A DNA stretch of 7,355 nt from the NCBI GenBank assembly GCA_947504795.1, contig CANNJG010000094.1, positions 1 to 7,355 on the forward strand, written 5' to 3'. The notes under the pieces are model-generated. The model saw nothing but the letters and a program-made list of their open reading frames with translations, had not been told where the DNA came from and did not search any database. Position 1 is the first letter of the stretch; the number at the start of each line of letters is the position of its first letter. This DNA is from Legionellaceae bacterium (GTDB taxonomy: Bacteria; Pseudomonadota; Gammaproteobacteria; Legionellales; Legionellaceae). The translations under genes were made by a program, and so were the position numbers. Below are positions 1-6,908 of this stretch, piece by piece.

Positions 1-126
1 CCATGAGAAAAAGGGAAGTTGCTTCATCGTGAACACTTTGAGATAATTTCCTGGCTTACAAAAACAGCGCAATATTAGGTGTTCACGATCAACGATAATC
101 AGTGTTCACGTTCGCAGGAATACCCA
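1..126. mobile_element. Probable terminal segment of an IS21-family insertion sequence
   Basis: This stretch has no convincing gene and ends where the DprE1-like homology of the next gene begins (HGKNH, from base 127). It carries two direct copies of GTGTTCACG 23 bases apart, the second followed by TTCGCAGGAATAC, and one inverted copy further in. IS21-family elements are known for multiple repeated blocks at their ends, and this wording resembles IS21-type ends as I remember them. The frame from base 3 reads a short MRKREVASS then a stop, which could be the tail of the helper ATPase gene istB, but it is too short to prove. The exact outer edge cannot be fixed; it lies near 122-128. The rest of the element would be outside the window to the left. 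Being an element end is inference; the repeats and the abrupt loss of homology are seen. Confidence 0.5.
28..110. repeat. Three copies of the 9-mer GTGTTCACG (one inverted)
   Basis: Copies lie at 79-87 and 102-110 on the + strand and at 28-36 on the - strand. The match between the inverted copy and the first direct copy extends to 11 bases (26-36 against 79-89, GTGTTCACGAT). Spacing of the direct copies is 23 bases, about two helical turns, which suits protein-binding sites such as transposase sites at an element end. No further copy was noticed elsewhere in the window. Confidence 0.8.
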
Positions 127-1080
127 CATGGCAAGAACCACTCCTATGCTGGGACATTTGGTTGTCATATTTTACAATTTGAACTATTGCGTTCGGATGG
201 GTCACGCTGGATTTGTTCCCTTGATTCTAATCTGGAATTATTTGAGGCGACGATTGGTGGATTAGGCTTAACTGGGATTATTTTATGGGCTGAGATTCAA
301 CTCCAACCCTTGTCCTCACCCTACTTTGAAGTGGAAACGCGTCCGTTTCAAGGATTGCAGGCTTTTTATGCCTTGATGCAACAGATGGAAGATACGGCGG
401 GCTATTCGGTTGCTTGGTTAGATTGCCTAGCGAAAGGACGTCAATTCGCGCGAGGATTATTGATGACTGCCAACCCGTGTGTGACGGATAGTGCGCCACA
501 GGAGGTTCCTCGTACCAAGCGGTTACCTTGCCATTTACCAGCAAGTGCGGTGAATCGTTATAGCATGTCGGTATTCAATACCTTTTATTATCACCGCCAT
601 GCGCGTAAGCAGCATCAAATAATGCCTTATCAGCAATATTTTTTTCCATTGGACAGTATTTTAGAGTGGAATAAAGTTTACGGAAAACACGGATTTTTGC
701 AGTATCAATGTGTGTTGCCATGGGGATCGGAGCATTATTTAGAAGCTATGCTGGCTGATATTACGGCGTCAGGGTTGGGGTCGTGTTTATCTGTTTTAAA
801 AACCTTTGGAACACGACGCTCTCCGGGGTTACTTTCCTTTCCGATGCCGGGGGTGACCTTGGCGTTAGATTTTCCAAATCGCCCGTGCGTATTTACCTTA
901 TTGGATCGGTTGGATGCCACCGTGATCCGTGCTGGCGGGCGCGTCTATTGCGCTAAAGATGCGCGGATGTCTGCAACGGCTTTTCAGTGTTATTACCCGC
1001 AGCTAACAACTTTTTCACGCTGGGTTGATCCGAAGCTATCGTCTAGTTTCTGGCAGCGTGTGACTTCAGGAGTGTTTTAG
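79..1080 (+). pseudogene. DprE1-like FAD-dependent oxidase, 5'-truncated
   Basis: This is the body of a decaprenylphosphoryl-ribose 2'-oxidase-like flavoprotein (DprE1 family), which with a DprE2-type reductase epimerises a polyprenyl-phosphate-linked sugar. Recognisable parts are HGKNH-YAGTFG (residues 17-27), the end of the FAD-binding domain ATIGGLGLTG (57-66), VLKTFG (239-244) and the C-terminal VYCAKDARM (289-297) with K293 matching the active-site lysine K418 of the mycobacterial enzyme. The position of mycobacterial C387, 31 residues before that lysine, is alanine here (A262). Homology starts only at base 127, so roughly 115-130 N-terminal residues carrying the first FAD-binding segment are missing. 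The GTG at 79 is merely the first start after an in-frame TAG at 76-78 and lies in probable IS sequence. The remainder is undamaged, so the disruption is probably recent. A functional oxidase is unlikely. Confidence 0.8.
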
Positions 1081-1821
1081 ATGAACCAACGTATTCTGAT
1101 AATTGGTGCTAACTCAGCGATTGCGCAAGCGATTGCCAGACGTTATGCTGCTCAGCAAGCAGATTTATTTTTGGTGGCACGAAATGCTGAACAGCTAGAG
1201 ACGGTTGCAGCAGACCTCACCATTCGAGGGGCGCGTCAGGTGTTTACGCGCAGTTGGGATGCGCAGGCGACCGACCAACAAAGTGTGCTCCTACAAGACG
1301 CCTATGTTTGTTTAGAGAGATTCGATGGGGTGATCATTGCTTATGGCTCGTTAACCGATCAGGCAAAAAGCGAACAAGATGTGGCGTTGACACTGCAGGA
1401 TTTGCACATCAATGCGCTGAGTGTCATTGCGTTACTTACGATGATTGCCAACCAAATGCAGGCACAGGGTTCAGGAACGATTGCTGTGATATCGTCTGTA
1501 GCAGGGGATCGAGGCCGGCAAAGTAATTATGTGTATGGTGCGGCAAAAGCCGCGGTGACTACCTTTTTACAAGGGTTGCGTGCGCGCATGTTTAAGCATG
1601 GGGTGCACGTGTTGACGATTAAGCCGGGCTTTGTAGCCACACCGATGACCGCCCATCTCAAGAAGAATGCGTTATTTGTGTCGCCGGAACGCGTAGCACA
1701 AGACGTTATGCAAGCGATTGCGCGTAAACGCAATAGTATTTATACCCCAGGATTTTGGCTTGGCATCATGTGGATTGTGAGGCATTTGCCTGAAAGTATT
1801 GTAAAACGCCTGAGTTTTTAA
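1081..1821 (+). CDS. Short-chain dehydrogenase/reductase, DprE2-like
   Basis: A 246-residue classical-type SDR with an N-terminal Rossmann fold. The nucleotide-binding glycine motif is GANSAIA (residues 9-15), N111 is the structural asparagine, S138/S139 with YGAAK (Y152, K156) form the catalytic set, and PGFVATPMT (182-190) follows. The C-terminus has a hydrophobic stretch (about 222-233) ending in basic residues, as in DprE2-type reductases that act on lipid-linked sugars at the membrane. The expected role is NAD(P)H-dependent reduction of the keto-sugar made by the DprE1 partner just upstream. The ATG directly follows the upstream TAG, and AGGAG with CAGGAG at 1067-1072 gives a good ribosome site 8 bases away. 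No separate promoter is seen, so its expression probably depended on the now disrupted upstream gene. The substrate is inferred from family and context only. Confidence 0.85.
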   Translation: MNQRILIIGANSAIAQAIARRYAAQQADLFLVARNAEQLETVAADLTIRGARQVFTRSWDAQATDQQSVLLQDAYVCLERFDGVIIAYGSLTDQAKSEQDVALTLQDLHINALSVIALLTMIANQMQAQGSGTIAVISSVAGDRGRQSNYVYGAAKAAVTTFLQGLRARMFKHGVHVLTIKPGFVATPMTAHLKKNALFVSPERVAQDVMQAIARKRNSIYTPGFWLGIMWIVRHLPESIVKRLSF

Positions 1822-1863
1822 TTCGTAATCGCTTTTTTTGGATAATAGACGCTAAAGCGAGGA

Positions 1864-2853
1864 TTATAAGAGCATCTTAATGGCTAATTCTTTTGCATTT
1901 AACCACGTATCTTCGATTCGCGACCGATGACACCAATCACCCACACTGGCTAATTGGCGTTCTTGGTCAAGAAAATAAGGTGCTTGATTCCTTTCTTCCG
2001 GCGTTTGATTCATCAACGCATATCGCCAAAAATGTAAGGCGGAATAACGGGGATCACCTCTATTTAAATTTAGGCGCGTCTTAAGTTCATTTCTCAAAAA
2101 AAGTTCAATTTCTGCGCGATCCTCATTGAGATGTGATTCAGTCCATAAGTGACTCGTATGAATGACCAGAGACGTGACGGTCTTATCCCGATGGGGCTTA
2201 CTGGAATTAACCGCGATCCAATCCAAAGGGCTATTTATTATTTTTGCTGCAATCCAAGATTGATCCCATGGACTTTGAAAACCCAGCATTAGGGCATAAC
2301 AGGCACGATAGTTGTAAGCACTAAAAACAGAAGGCGGCACAATATTTTCAAACAGCACGCAGGTTTGTGGTGCAGGCGCAGTGGAAATAACCCAATCAAA
2401 GGGGCCATAAGCATGATTGTTCTTATCCAATAATTGCCAACCATGCTTTGTTTTATTCTGAATAGGTACAATGTCACAATTAAGCGTGACCGTGATTGGA
2501 TCGACTAATGCCTTGCAAAGACTATTCATCGTCGGAACAGCCACATAATGAGGTTCAAACCACACTCGATCCGTTGGTTTTTTACCGGGTTCAAGCGTCA
2601 TCATTTTTCCTGTCCATTCTTGTACCCGTCCAGAAGCGAGATAGGGTGCAAGAAACTGTTTAAACGCGTCGCTTCGTGCAGTAAAAAATTGAGCGCCGTG
2701 ATCAAAAGAAAAAGGGGCAGCATTCCGCGTAGACATCCGTCCGCCAACGCCACGTGCCTTTTCAAACACGACAACCTGAGCACCATGACTCAGATGTTTA
2801 GCTAGGGTTAATCCCGATATTCCTGCGCCGATGATAGCAATACGCGGTTTCAT
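1864..2853 (-). CDS. Renalase-like NAD(P)/FAD-dependent oxidoreductase
   Basis: A 329-residue flavoprotein of the renalase/amine-oxidase-like group. The N-terminal dinucleotide-binding motif GAGISG (9-14) is followed by an acidic residue E31 at the end of strand 2, then GVGGRMSTR (35-43) and DHGAQFFT (51-58), all FAD contacts in this family. The C-terminus has the second flavin contact GDWC and a helix ending in AKELAIKMLL, as in renalase. Length is typical. Characterised bacterial renalases oxidise off-pathway dihydro-isomers of NAD(P)H back to NAD(P)+; whether this member does so is inference. No signal peptide, so it is probably cytoplasmic. Its ATG overlaps the TGA of the DUF3429 gene by 4 bases (ATGA), indicating translational coupling, and it is the last gene of the operon. 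It converges on the DprE2-like gene with 42 bases between the stops. Confidence 0.8.
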   Translation of the reverse strand: MKPRIAIIGAGISGLTLAKHLSHGAQVVVFEKARGVGGRMSTRNAAPFSFDHGAQFFTARSDAFKQFLAPYLASGRVQEWTGKMMTLEPGKKPTDRVWFEPHYVAVPTMNSLCKALVDPITVTLNCDIVPIQNKTKHGWQLLDKNNHAYGPFDWVISTAPAPQTCVLFENIVPPSVFSAYNYRACYALMLGFQSPWDQSWIAAKIINSPLDWIAVNSSKPHRDKTVTSLVIHTSHLWTESHLNEDRAEIELFLRNELKTRLNLNRGDPRYSALHFWRYALMNQTPEERNQAPYFLDQERQLASVGDWCHRSRIEDTWLNAKELAIKMLL

Positions 2854-3281
2854 AAAAACACACCACCGATTATAAGCAATGAAATAACCAGGGCGCTAAT
2901 CCTTAGGCGCAAGTTAAAATACCACGGCGGCAATACGCCCTGTCGATAGAGGTAACCATCAAGGACAAGCAGATAAATAAAACAAAAACACTGTAGGCCG
3001 AGACTGAGTTTATGTTGACCAAGAAAGATTGACAGCCAGGCAAGCAGAGTAATTAGATTCGTTTGTAGCAATAAATTGCTTAACTCACGATCTGGAAAAA
3101 ATAAACATGTGGCCCAATGAATTCCACAAATAAAGGAAATAATCACGGCGGCATATGAAAAAAAAGCGAGATGACTGTAGGACTCTCCAAGATGCAGGGC
3201 GACAGCAAGTCCAAAAATTAAAAAGGGGAAAATGCCTGAGTACGTTAAGAGGCGCGCCACTAAGATATTTTTTTTATTCAT
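2850..3281 (-). CDS. DUF3429 family inner-membrane protein
   Basis: A 143-residue, very hydrophobic protein with about five predicted membrane segments by eye (roughly 11-30, 37-60, 70-90, 92-110 and 125-142). The GIHW motif (53-56) in the second segment and RQGVLPPWY (113-121) before the last are what I recognise as typical of DUF3429. The function of this family is unknown to me. The ATG has a good ribosome site, AAGGAT (complement of 3289-3294), that overlaps the stop of apaH, with only 11 bases between the two genes. The coding strand has a run of eight A (complement of 3268-3275) in the first codons. Coupling to the renalase-like gene suggests that the two act together, but nothing in the sequence shows how. 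Confidence 0.75.
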   Translation of the reverse strand: MNKKNILVARLLTYSGIFPFLIFGLAVALHLGESYSHLAFFSYAAVIISFICGIHWATCLFFPDRELSNLLLQTNLITLLAWLSIFLGQHKLSLGLQCFCFIYLLVLDGYLYRQGVLPPWYFNLRLRISALVISLLIIGGVFL

Positions 3282-3292
3282 CGTCTACATCC

Positions 3293-4102
3293 TTATGCGG
3301 ATACTGCGAACCGATATCTGTCCTGTAATCGAAGCGCTGTTAACTGGCCACCCCAAACACAGCCTGTGTCTAACGCGTATAATCGAGGCGCGTGACAGTG
3401 TCCTTGGAGAGCGGCCCAGTGCCCAAATACCAAATCTGCGTCAATAGGAACGCGATTAGGGACCTCAAACCAAGGATATAACCCTTCTTGGGTATCGATT
3501 ATTGGACCTTGATGTTCAAACTCAAGTCCGCCGTCGGAAAAGCAAAACCGCATGCGGGTAAAATAGTTGCATAAGACGCGTAATCGCGTCATGTCGGTTA
3601 ACGTTTCTGACCAGCGGTTGGGGGTATTGCCGTACATGTGGGTTAGAAAATCAGAACAGTTGGGCCCGCTGATGACAGCTTCTAATTCTTTTGCATAGCC
3701 TTTGGCCTGTTCTAAATTCCAGAAGGGAGAAATCCCCGCGTGACACATCACCACATTCAGTGTTGGATCCCAATGCAAAAGTTTTTGCTGACAGAGCCAG
3801 GCGCATAATTCTTCGCAATCGGGCGCCTGGATCACCGGTTCGAGTGAGGTATCAAAGGGTTTTTTGCCCCGCTCAGTTAACACAAGGCTGAGAAGATGTA
3901 AGTCATGATTTCCCAATGTAATATAGGGCGTAATTGGCAATTGCTGCACAAATCGCAATACGTCTAAAGACTGTGGGCCACGGTTCACCAAGTCACCTAC
4001 AAACCACAGTCGGTCGCTATGTTCGTTAAATTGAATGGCATCGAGTAAGCGTTGTAACGCATCAAAACATCCTTGCACATCGCCTATTGCATAATCAGTC
4101 AC
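3293..4102 (-). CDS. apaH: Bis(5'-nucleosyl)-tetraphosphatase, symmetrical (ApaH)
   Basis: ApaH hydrolyses diadenosine tetraphosphate (Ap4A) symmetrically to two ADP, lowering levels of this stress alarmone that can also cap RNA. The 269-residue length is close to the usual 270-280. Metallophosphatase motifs are in order: GDVQG (7-11), GDLVNRG (36-42), GNHD (64-67), HAG (121-123) and GHW (227-229), followed by DTGCVWGG (245-252). All metal-ligand motifs are present, so it should be active in the cytoplasm. The start is a GTG that overlaps the end of the upstream TraI_2-like gene by 8 bases; AGGA in the preceding coding sequence gives a ribosome site, and the second residue onwards matches the usual ApaH N-terminus. 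The neighbouring rsmA is a common partner. Confidence 0.95.
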   Translation of the reverse strand: MTDYAIGDVQGCFDALQRLLDAIQFNEHSDRLWFVGDLVNRGPQSLDVLRFVQQLPITPYITLGNHDLHLLSLVLTERGKKPFDTSLEPVIQAPDCEELCAWLCQQKLLHWDPTLNVVMCHAGISPFWNLEQAKGYAKELEAVISGPNCSDFLTHMYGNTPNRWSETLTDMTRLRVLCNYFTRMRFCFSDGGLEFEHQGPIIDTQEGLYPWFEVPNRVPIDADLVFGHWAALQGHCHAPRLYALDTGCVWGGQLTALRLQDRYRFAVSA

Positions 4103-5402
4103 CTGGTGTTTTTCCTAATAAAACGCGCGACTGGATTGATTCTTCTGCTACCCACTGTCCGTGCGCGTTAAGTTGTTGTAGCAGAATAGGTACACGATTA
4201 TGTTCAAAGCTATAAGCTTGAATATCATGGAGTAAGTCTAATGTGCGCACAGTCGATATTTGGTTTGTTCGTGCACTGATTATTTTTACCGTTTCGGGCA
4301 GCAGGGCATTATCTAATTTTATTTGAGTCACACTGTGCTGCTCTTGCTGGCTTGCTTTATGCGTTGTGATGTCTCGTTGCCAAGTGCGCACCGCGCGTTG
4401 TAGTGCGAATTTATTTTTTTTAACTTTCAGGTGTTCTTGCATGAATTGATCAAATATATCTATGGATAGAACAACGCCAGTAGGCATCACGATGGCTTCG
4501 CGGGAAGCTTGGTTGAGCAAGAGTCTACCATCAGCAAGTTTATTGTGAACCCATAATAAAAATTCCGCGCCGAGGACACGTTCCTTTTCCAGAATCATTT
4601 CAGGCGTTGCGTCTTGAAAGGTACCAAGTCGGTTCTCGTTTTGTTCTAATAAATGTTTGCGATCTTCTAAATACAGCAACAAATAGCGCTGGTAGGCCAT
4701 AGCATCCGCTCGATCTAAAATGGCATCTAAAGCACCGGATCCATCTTTATTTTCTTCCAATAAAGCAAGCCAGGTATAAAAAACTATAGGACTAGAGGAC
4801 AGCCAGGTTAAGCCTTGCTCTGGCATCAAACGCATGGCGAGGGTGACAGTGACATGGGTACGACCGCTTTCGTTTATATCGCGAGTGAATTCAAAATCGT
4901 AGCATGTGCCATGATCCCGCATGTTGTTGTGAACTGGACGCCACACTTGCACAAATTGCTCTTCTTTATCATAGAGATCGACCTTATATTCTCCATATAA
5001 TTTACCCGTACCTTGTAATAATCCCGCTGAAAACACAGCATATAGCCATAGTTTTTGTTGTTCGGAGAGTGGTTCAGATTCTTTTGTCCGTACGAGGAGT
5101 TGGTGCATCAAAGTTAACGCCGCTTCGGTACGATTGAGGGCGCGATCCAGCAATCCTCCGCTGTGGCTGTAGTATAAAGTCGTTTCGGGTAGATGCTGAA
5201 AAAAGGAAGCCATCGTTTCTATTAAAGGTTGTGCAAATTTTTTGTAGTCACTTTTTGAGAGCGCCAAATGCTTTTGAATGTTTTGTAAGAGCTCTTGCCG
5301 TTTTTTATCTTGGAGCAAGACATCATGCGTCACAATTCCCTCTAAGTTTTTAAGGGGACGTTTGCGCGTTGGGGTTGGTTTTTTTTCTTCACGGTAAAAC
5401 AT
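4095..5402 (-). CDS. TraI_2 (MobH-like) domain protein with degenerate HD motif
   Basis: A 435-residue protein of unknown function resembling the N-terminal TraI_2 domain of MobH-type conjugative relaxases. The match runs from LPETTLYYSHSGGLLDRAL (71-89), aligned to the relaxase pattern LPxSExHHxxxGGLLxHSL, to AGLLQGTGKL (126-135), aligned to AALLHDxGK, then WRPVHNNMRDHGTCYDFEF (154-172) and a RADAM segment (231-235). A second block, LLWVHNKLADGRLLLN (282-297) with a VVLSIDIFDQF stretch (310-320), resembles the TraI_2 C-terminal domain. The metal-binding residues are replaced: HH is YY (77-78), the histidine after GGLLD is R87, and HD is QG (130-131). It is therefore unlikely to cut or hydrolyse nucleic acid by that mechanism. 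The ATG at 5402 has AAGGAG (complement of 5410-5415) 7 bases upstream, and overlaps the rsmA end by 14 bases. No transfer genes surround it. Role unknown; housekeeping context suggests a domesticated protein. Confidence 0.7.
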   Translation of the reverse strand: MFYREEKKPTPTRKRPLKNLEGIVTHDVLLQDKKRQELLQNIQKHLALSKSDYKKFAQPLIETMASFFQHLPETTLYYSHSGGLLDRALNRTEAALTLMHQLLVRTKESEPLSEQQKLWLYAVFSAGLLQGTGKLYGEYKVDLYDKEEQFVQVWRPVHNNMRDHGTCYDFEFTRDINESGRTHVTVTLAMRLMPEQGLTWLSSSPIVFYTWLALLEENKDGSGALDAILDRADAMAYQRYLLLYLEDRKHLLEQNENRLGTFQDATPEMILEKERVLGAEFLLWVHNKLADGRLLLNQASREAIVMPTGVVLSIDIFDQFMQEHLKVKKNKFALQRAVRTWQRDITTHKASQQEQHSVTQIKLDNALLPETVKIISARTNQISTVRTLDLLHDIQAYSFEHNRVPILLQQLNAHGQWVAEESIQSRVLLGKTPGD

Positions 5403-6195
5403 CGGGAGACTCCTTGTCTTGAAATGTTTGTTGAGAAAGATGGGATGTTAATAATCCATAATCGGTTAACGATAATTGTTCGGGTCTTAAGGTGGGATCA
5501 ATCCCAATAGAACGGATCTGATCCGCTGTGAATAAAGGTTTCAAATTATTCGCTAAGGTCTTGCGACGCATCCCAAACGCACAGGCAACGAGACGCTCCA
5601 ATGCGCTCCAAGTGACAGCAGGAAAAGGAGAAACCGCATAAGGCACTAATCTCACAACAGCAGAATCGACTTTTGGTTGAGGGTAGAATGCAGAAGGTGG
5701 AACCTCCAAGAGGGCGGTTACGTCACAATGATATTGCACCATAACGGATAATCGTCCAAATGCTTTAGTGCCAGGAACCGCGGCCAAGCGGTTAACCACC
5801 TCTTTTTGAAGCATAAAATGCATATCCTGAATCGATCCCGAAAATTGTAATAGATGCAGTAACAAGGGCGTGGAAATATTATAGGGCAAATTTCCAATTA
5901 GGCGTAGATCTTTTCCAAATTGGTTATAATCGACGGATAAAGCATCATCACATATTGACGTTAATCGCTGTGCTTCCGGAAAATCGGATAAAGACGCATG
6001 CAAATCTCTATCAATTTCTATAGCAGTTAAGTGTTGGACGTGCTTTAACAAAGGCCGTGTTAACGCACCTAATCCTGGACCAATTTCTATGACATTGTCG
6101 GCTGATTGTAAGTGCATCGCTTGAATAATCGCAGAAATCATGGGTTGCGATTGCAGAAAATTCTGGCCAAAGCGTTTACGCGGACGATGAGACAT
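5389..6195 (-). CDS. rsmA: 16S rRNA (adenine(1518)-N6/adenine(1519)-N6)-dimethyltransferase RsmA (KsgA)
   Basis: RsmA dimethylates two adjacent adenines in the 3'-terminal helix of 16S rRNA using S-adenosylmethionine, a late step of 30S assembly; loss gives kasugamycin resistance. The 268-residue length is typical. Seen motifs: the N-terminal RKRFGQNFL (6-14), SAM-binding EIGPGLGALT (37-46), acidic AIEID (58-62), catalytic NLPYN (102-106), and FYPQPKVDSAVVRL (170-183), with FGMRRKTLANNL (207-218) in the C-terminal domain. All key residues are present. It is the first gene of the operon. A TATAAT box lies 33-38 bases upstream of the ATG; the leader has no strong Shine-Dalgarno. Confidence 0.96.
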   Translation of the reverse strand: MSHRPRKRFGQNFLQSQPMISAIIQAMHLQSADNVIEIGPGLGALTRPLLKHVQHLTAIEIDRDLHASLSDFPEAQRLTSICDDALSVDYNQFGKDLRLIGNLPYNISTPLLLHLLQFSGSIQDMHFMLQKEVVNRLAAVPGTKAFGRLSVMVQYHCDVTALLEVPPSAFYPQPKVDSAVVRLVPYAVSPFPAVTWSALERLVACAFGMRRKTLANNLKPLFTADQIRSIGIDPTLRPEQLSLTDYGLLTSHLSQQTFQDKESPDVLP

Positions 6196-6220
6196 AATTT
6201 TACACAGCCATAAGTTAAAT

Positions 6221-6256
6221 TTTGTACATTATACCTGAGATATACAAAGAATCCGA
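6221..6256 (-). promoter_or_regulatory. Probable sigma70 promoter of the rsmA operon
   Basis: The - strand reads a perfect TATAAT (complement of 6228-6233), placing the transcription start near 6221 and giving a leader of about 25 bases before the rsmA ATG. The hexamer at 17 bases spacing (TCGGAT, complement of 6251-6256) is a poor -35, so strength is uncertain. It is the best candidate in the divergent intergenic region. Confidence 0.55.
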
Positions 6257-6336
6257 GTAGGAAGATTCATAACTTTCAGGACTGACGTAAAACACGGCGC
6301 TTGAAGCGGATTGGCATAAATCTTAACGTTAATTTG

Positions 6337-6345
6337 TGGTACACT
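6337..6345 (+). promoter_or_regulatory. Probable extended -10 promoter of the thioredoxin-like gene
   Basis: TGGTACACT combines a TGn extension with a -10-like TACACT at 6340-6345. No good -35 is present 16-18 bases upstream, as is usual for extended -10 promoters. Transcription would start near 6352, about 24 bases before the chosen ATG at 6376, which supports that start over the longer TTG reading from 6301. Confidence 0.5.
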
Positions 6346-6375
6346 AGGTGCTTATTAAAGCAAATAGAGTTCATT

Positions 6376-6864
6376 ATGTTACCTATATGTAAAGCGGTTA
6401 GCGCTGTTTTTCTCGGATGCGTCCTGACGTTACTCCCCTCACTTGGTTACGGCAGTCCTCTGATAGAGGATCTGAATGGCACGCAAATTTCAATGGACTC
6501 TTTAGCCGGAAAATGGGTGTTTATCAACTATTGGGCCAGTTGGTGCGCGCCTTGTGTTGCGGAAATCAAGGAATTAAATCGATTTTATGCCGTGAATCAA
6601 GAAGCAAATAATGTCGCGTTATTTGCCGTAAATTACGAAGGATTGCCTTTAGCCGAGCAACGCGAATTGACGCAACAATTTCATATTCATTATCCGAGTT
6701 TAAACCTTAAATCCCTTTCATCCATTCATTTAGGCAATGTAGAGGTTGTGCCGGTAACCTACGTATTTGACCCTAAGGGCAATCTCGTCACAACGCTTTA
6801 TGGTGGCCAAACCCATCGAGCGTTGCAGGCATTGGTTACGAACAGGATTGACGCAAAATCTTGA
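6376..6864 (+). CDS. TlpA/ResA-like periplasmic thioredoxin-family protein
   Basis: A 162-residue exported thiol-disulfide protein. Residues 1-26 form a signal peptide: a short polar start with K6, a hydrophobic core VFLGCVLTLL, and a likely cut near GYG-S. The thioredoxin fold begins at about 34, with the active site WCAPC (56-60) in the context YWASWCAPC, and the usual proline opposite it at P126 (VVPVTYVFDPKG). This set fits TlpA/ResA-type reductants that act in the periplasm, for example on apocytochromes or metal-binding sites; the true partner is not visible. The frame is open back to a TTG at 6301, but that segment holds the probable promoter and would destroy the signal peptide. The ribosome site is weak (AGAG at 6366-6369). 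It stands alone, divergent from rsmA. Confidence 0.85.
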   Translation: MLPICKAVSAVFLGCVLTLLPSLGYGSPLIEDLNGTQISMDSLAGKWVFINYWASWCAPCVAEIKELNRFYAVNQEANNVALFAVNYEGLPLAEQRELTQQFHIHYPSLNLKSLSSIHLGNVEVVPVTYVFDPKGNLVTTLYGGQTHRALQALVTNRIDAKS

Positions 6865-6891
6865 TCTTTGTGTTGTATTTAGGATTGAATG

Positions 6892-6908
6892 AGGTCATTT
6901 AGACCTTT
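6892..6908 (+). terminator. Weak hairpin after the thioredoxin-like gene
   Basis: AGGTC (6892-6896) pairs with GACCT (6902-6906) around a five-base loop, followed by only a short TTT. It sits 28 bases after the stop codon, where a terminator is expected, but the stem is short and the T-run poor, so rho-independent termination here is doubtful. Confidence 0.3.

Noticed and set aside
278..544. Open frame of 88 codons on the - strand inside the DprE1-like gene
   Set aside because: It lies wholly within conserved DprE1-family coding sequence on the other strand and shows no family features or ribosome site.
1829..1860. Stem TCGCTTT/AAAGCGA between the convergent genes as a terminator
   Set aside because: The loop is 18 bases and no T-run follows the stem on either strand; the seven-T run lies inside the loop side.
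2548..2805. Open frame of 85 codons on the + strand inside the renalase-like gene
   Set aside because: It is antisense to the conserved FAD-binding N-terminal region and its product looks like no known protein.
4095..5402. Evidence for an integrative conjugative element from the TraI-like gene
   Set aside because: The catalytic residues are gone, no transfer or integrase genes are near, and the gene overlaps housekeeping genes on both sides.
6301..6375. N-terminal extension of the thioredoxin-like gene from a TTG
   Set aside because: The segment contains the extended -10 element and would put 25 residues ahead of a clear signal peptide; the ATG at 6376 is favoured.
6409..6420. Possible lipobox (FLGC) in the thioredoxin-like signal peptide
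   Set aside because: Phenylalanine at -3 is atypical and the cysteine lies in the middle of the hydrophobic core, so cleavage there is unlikely.
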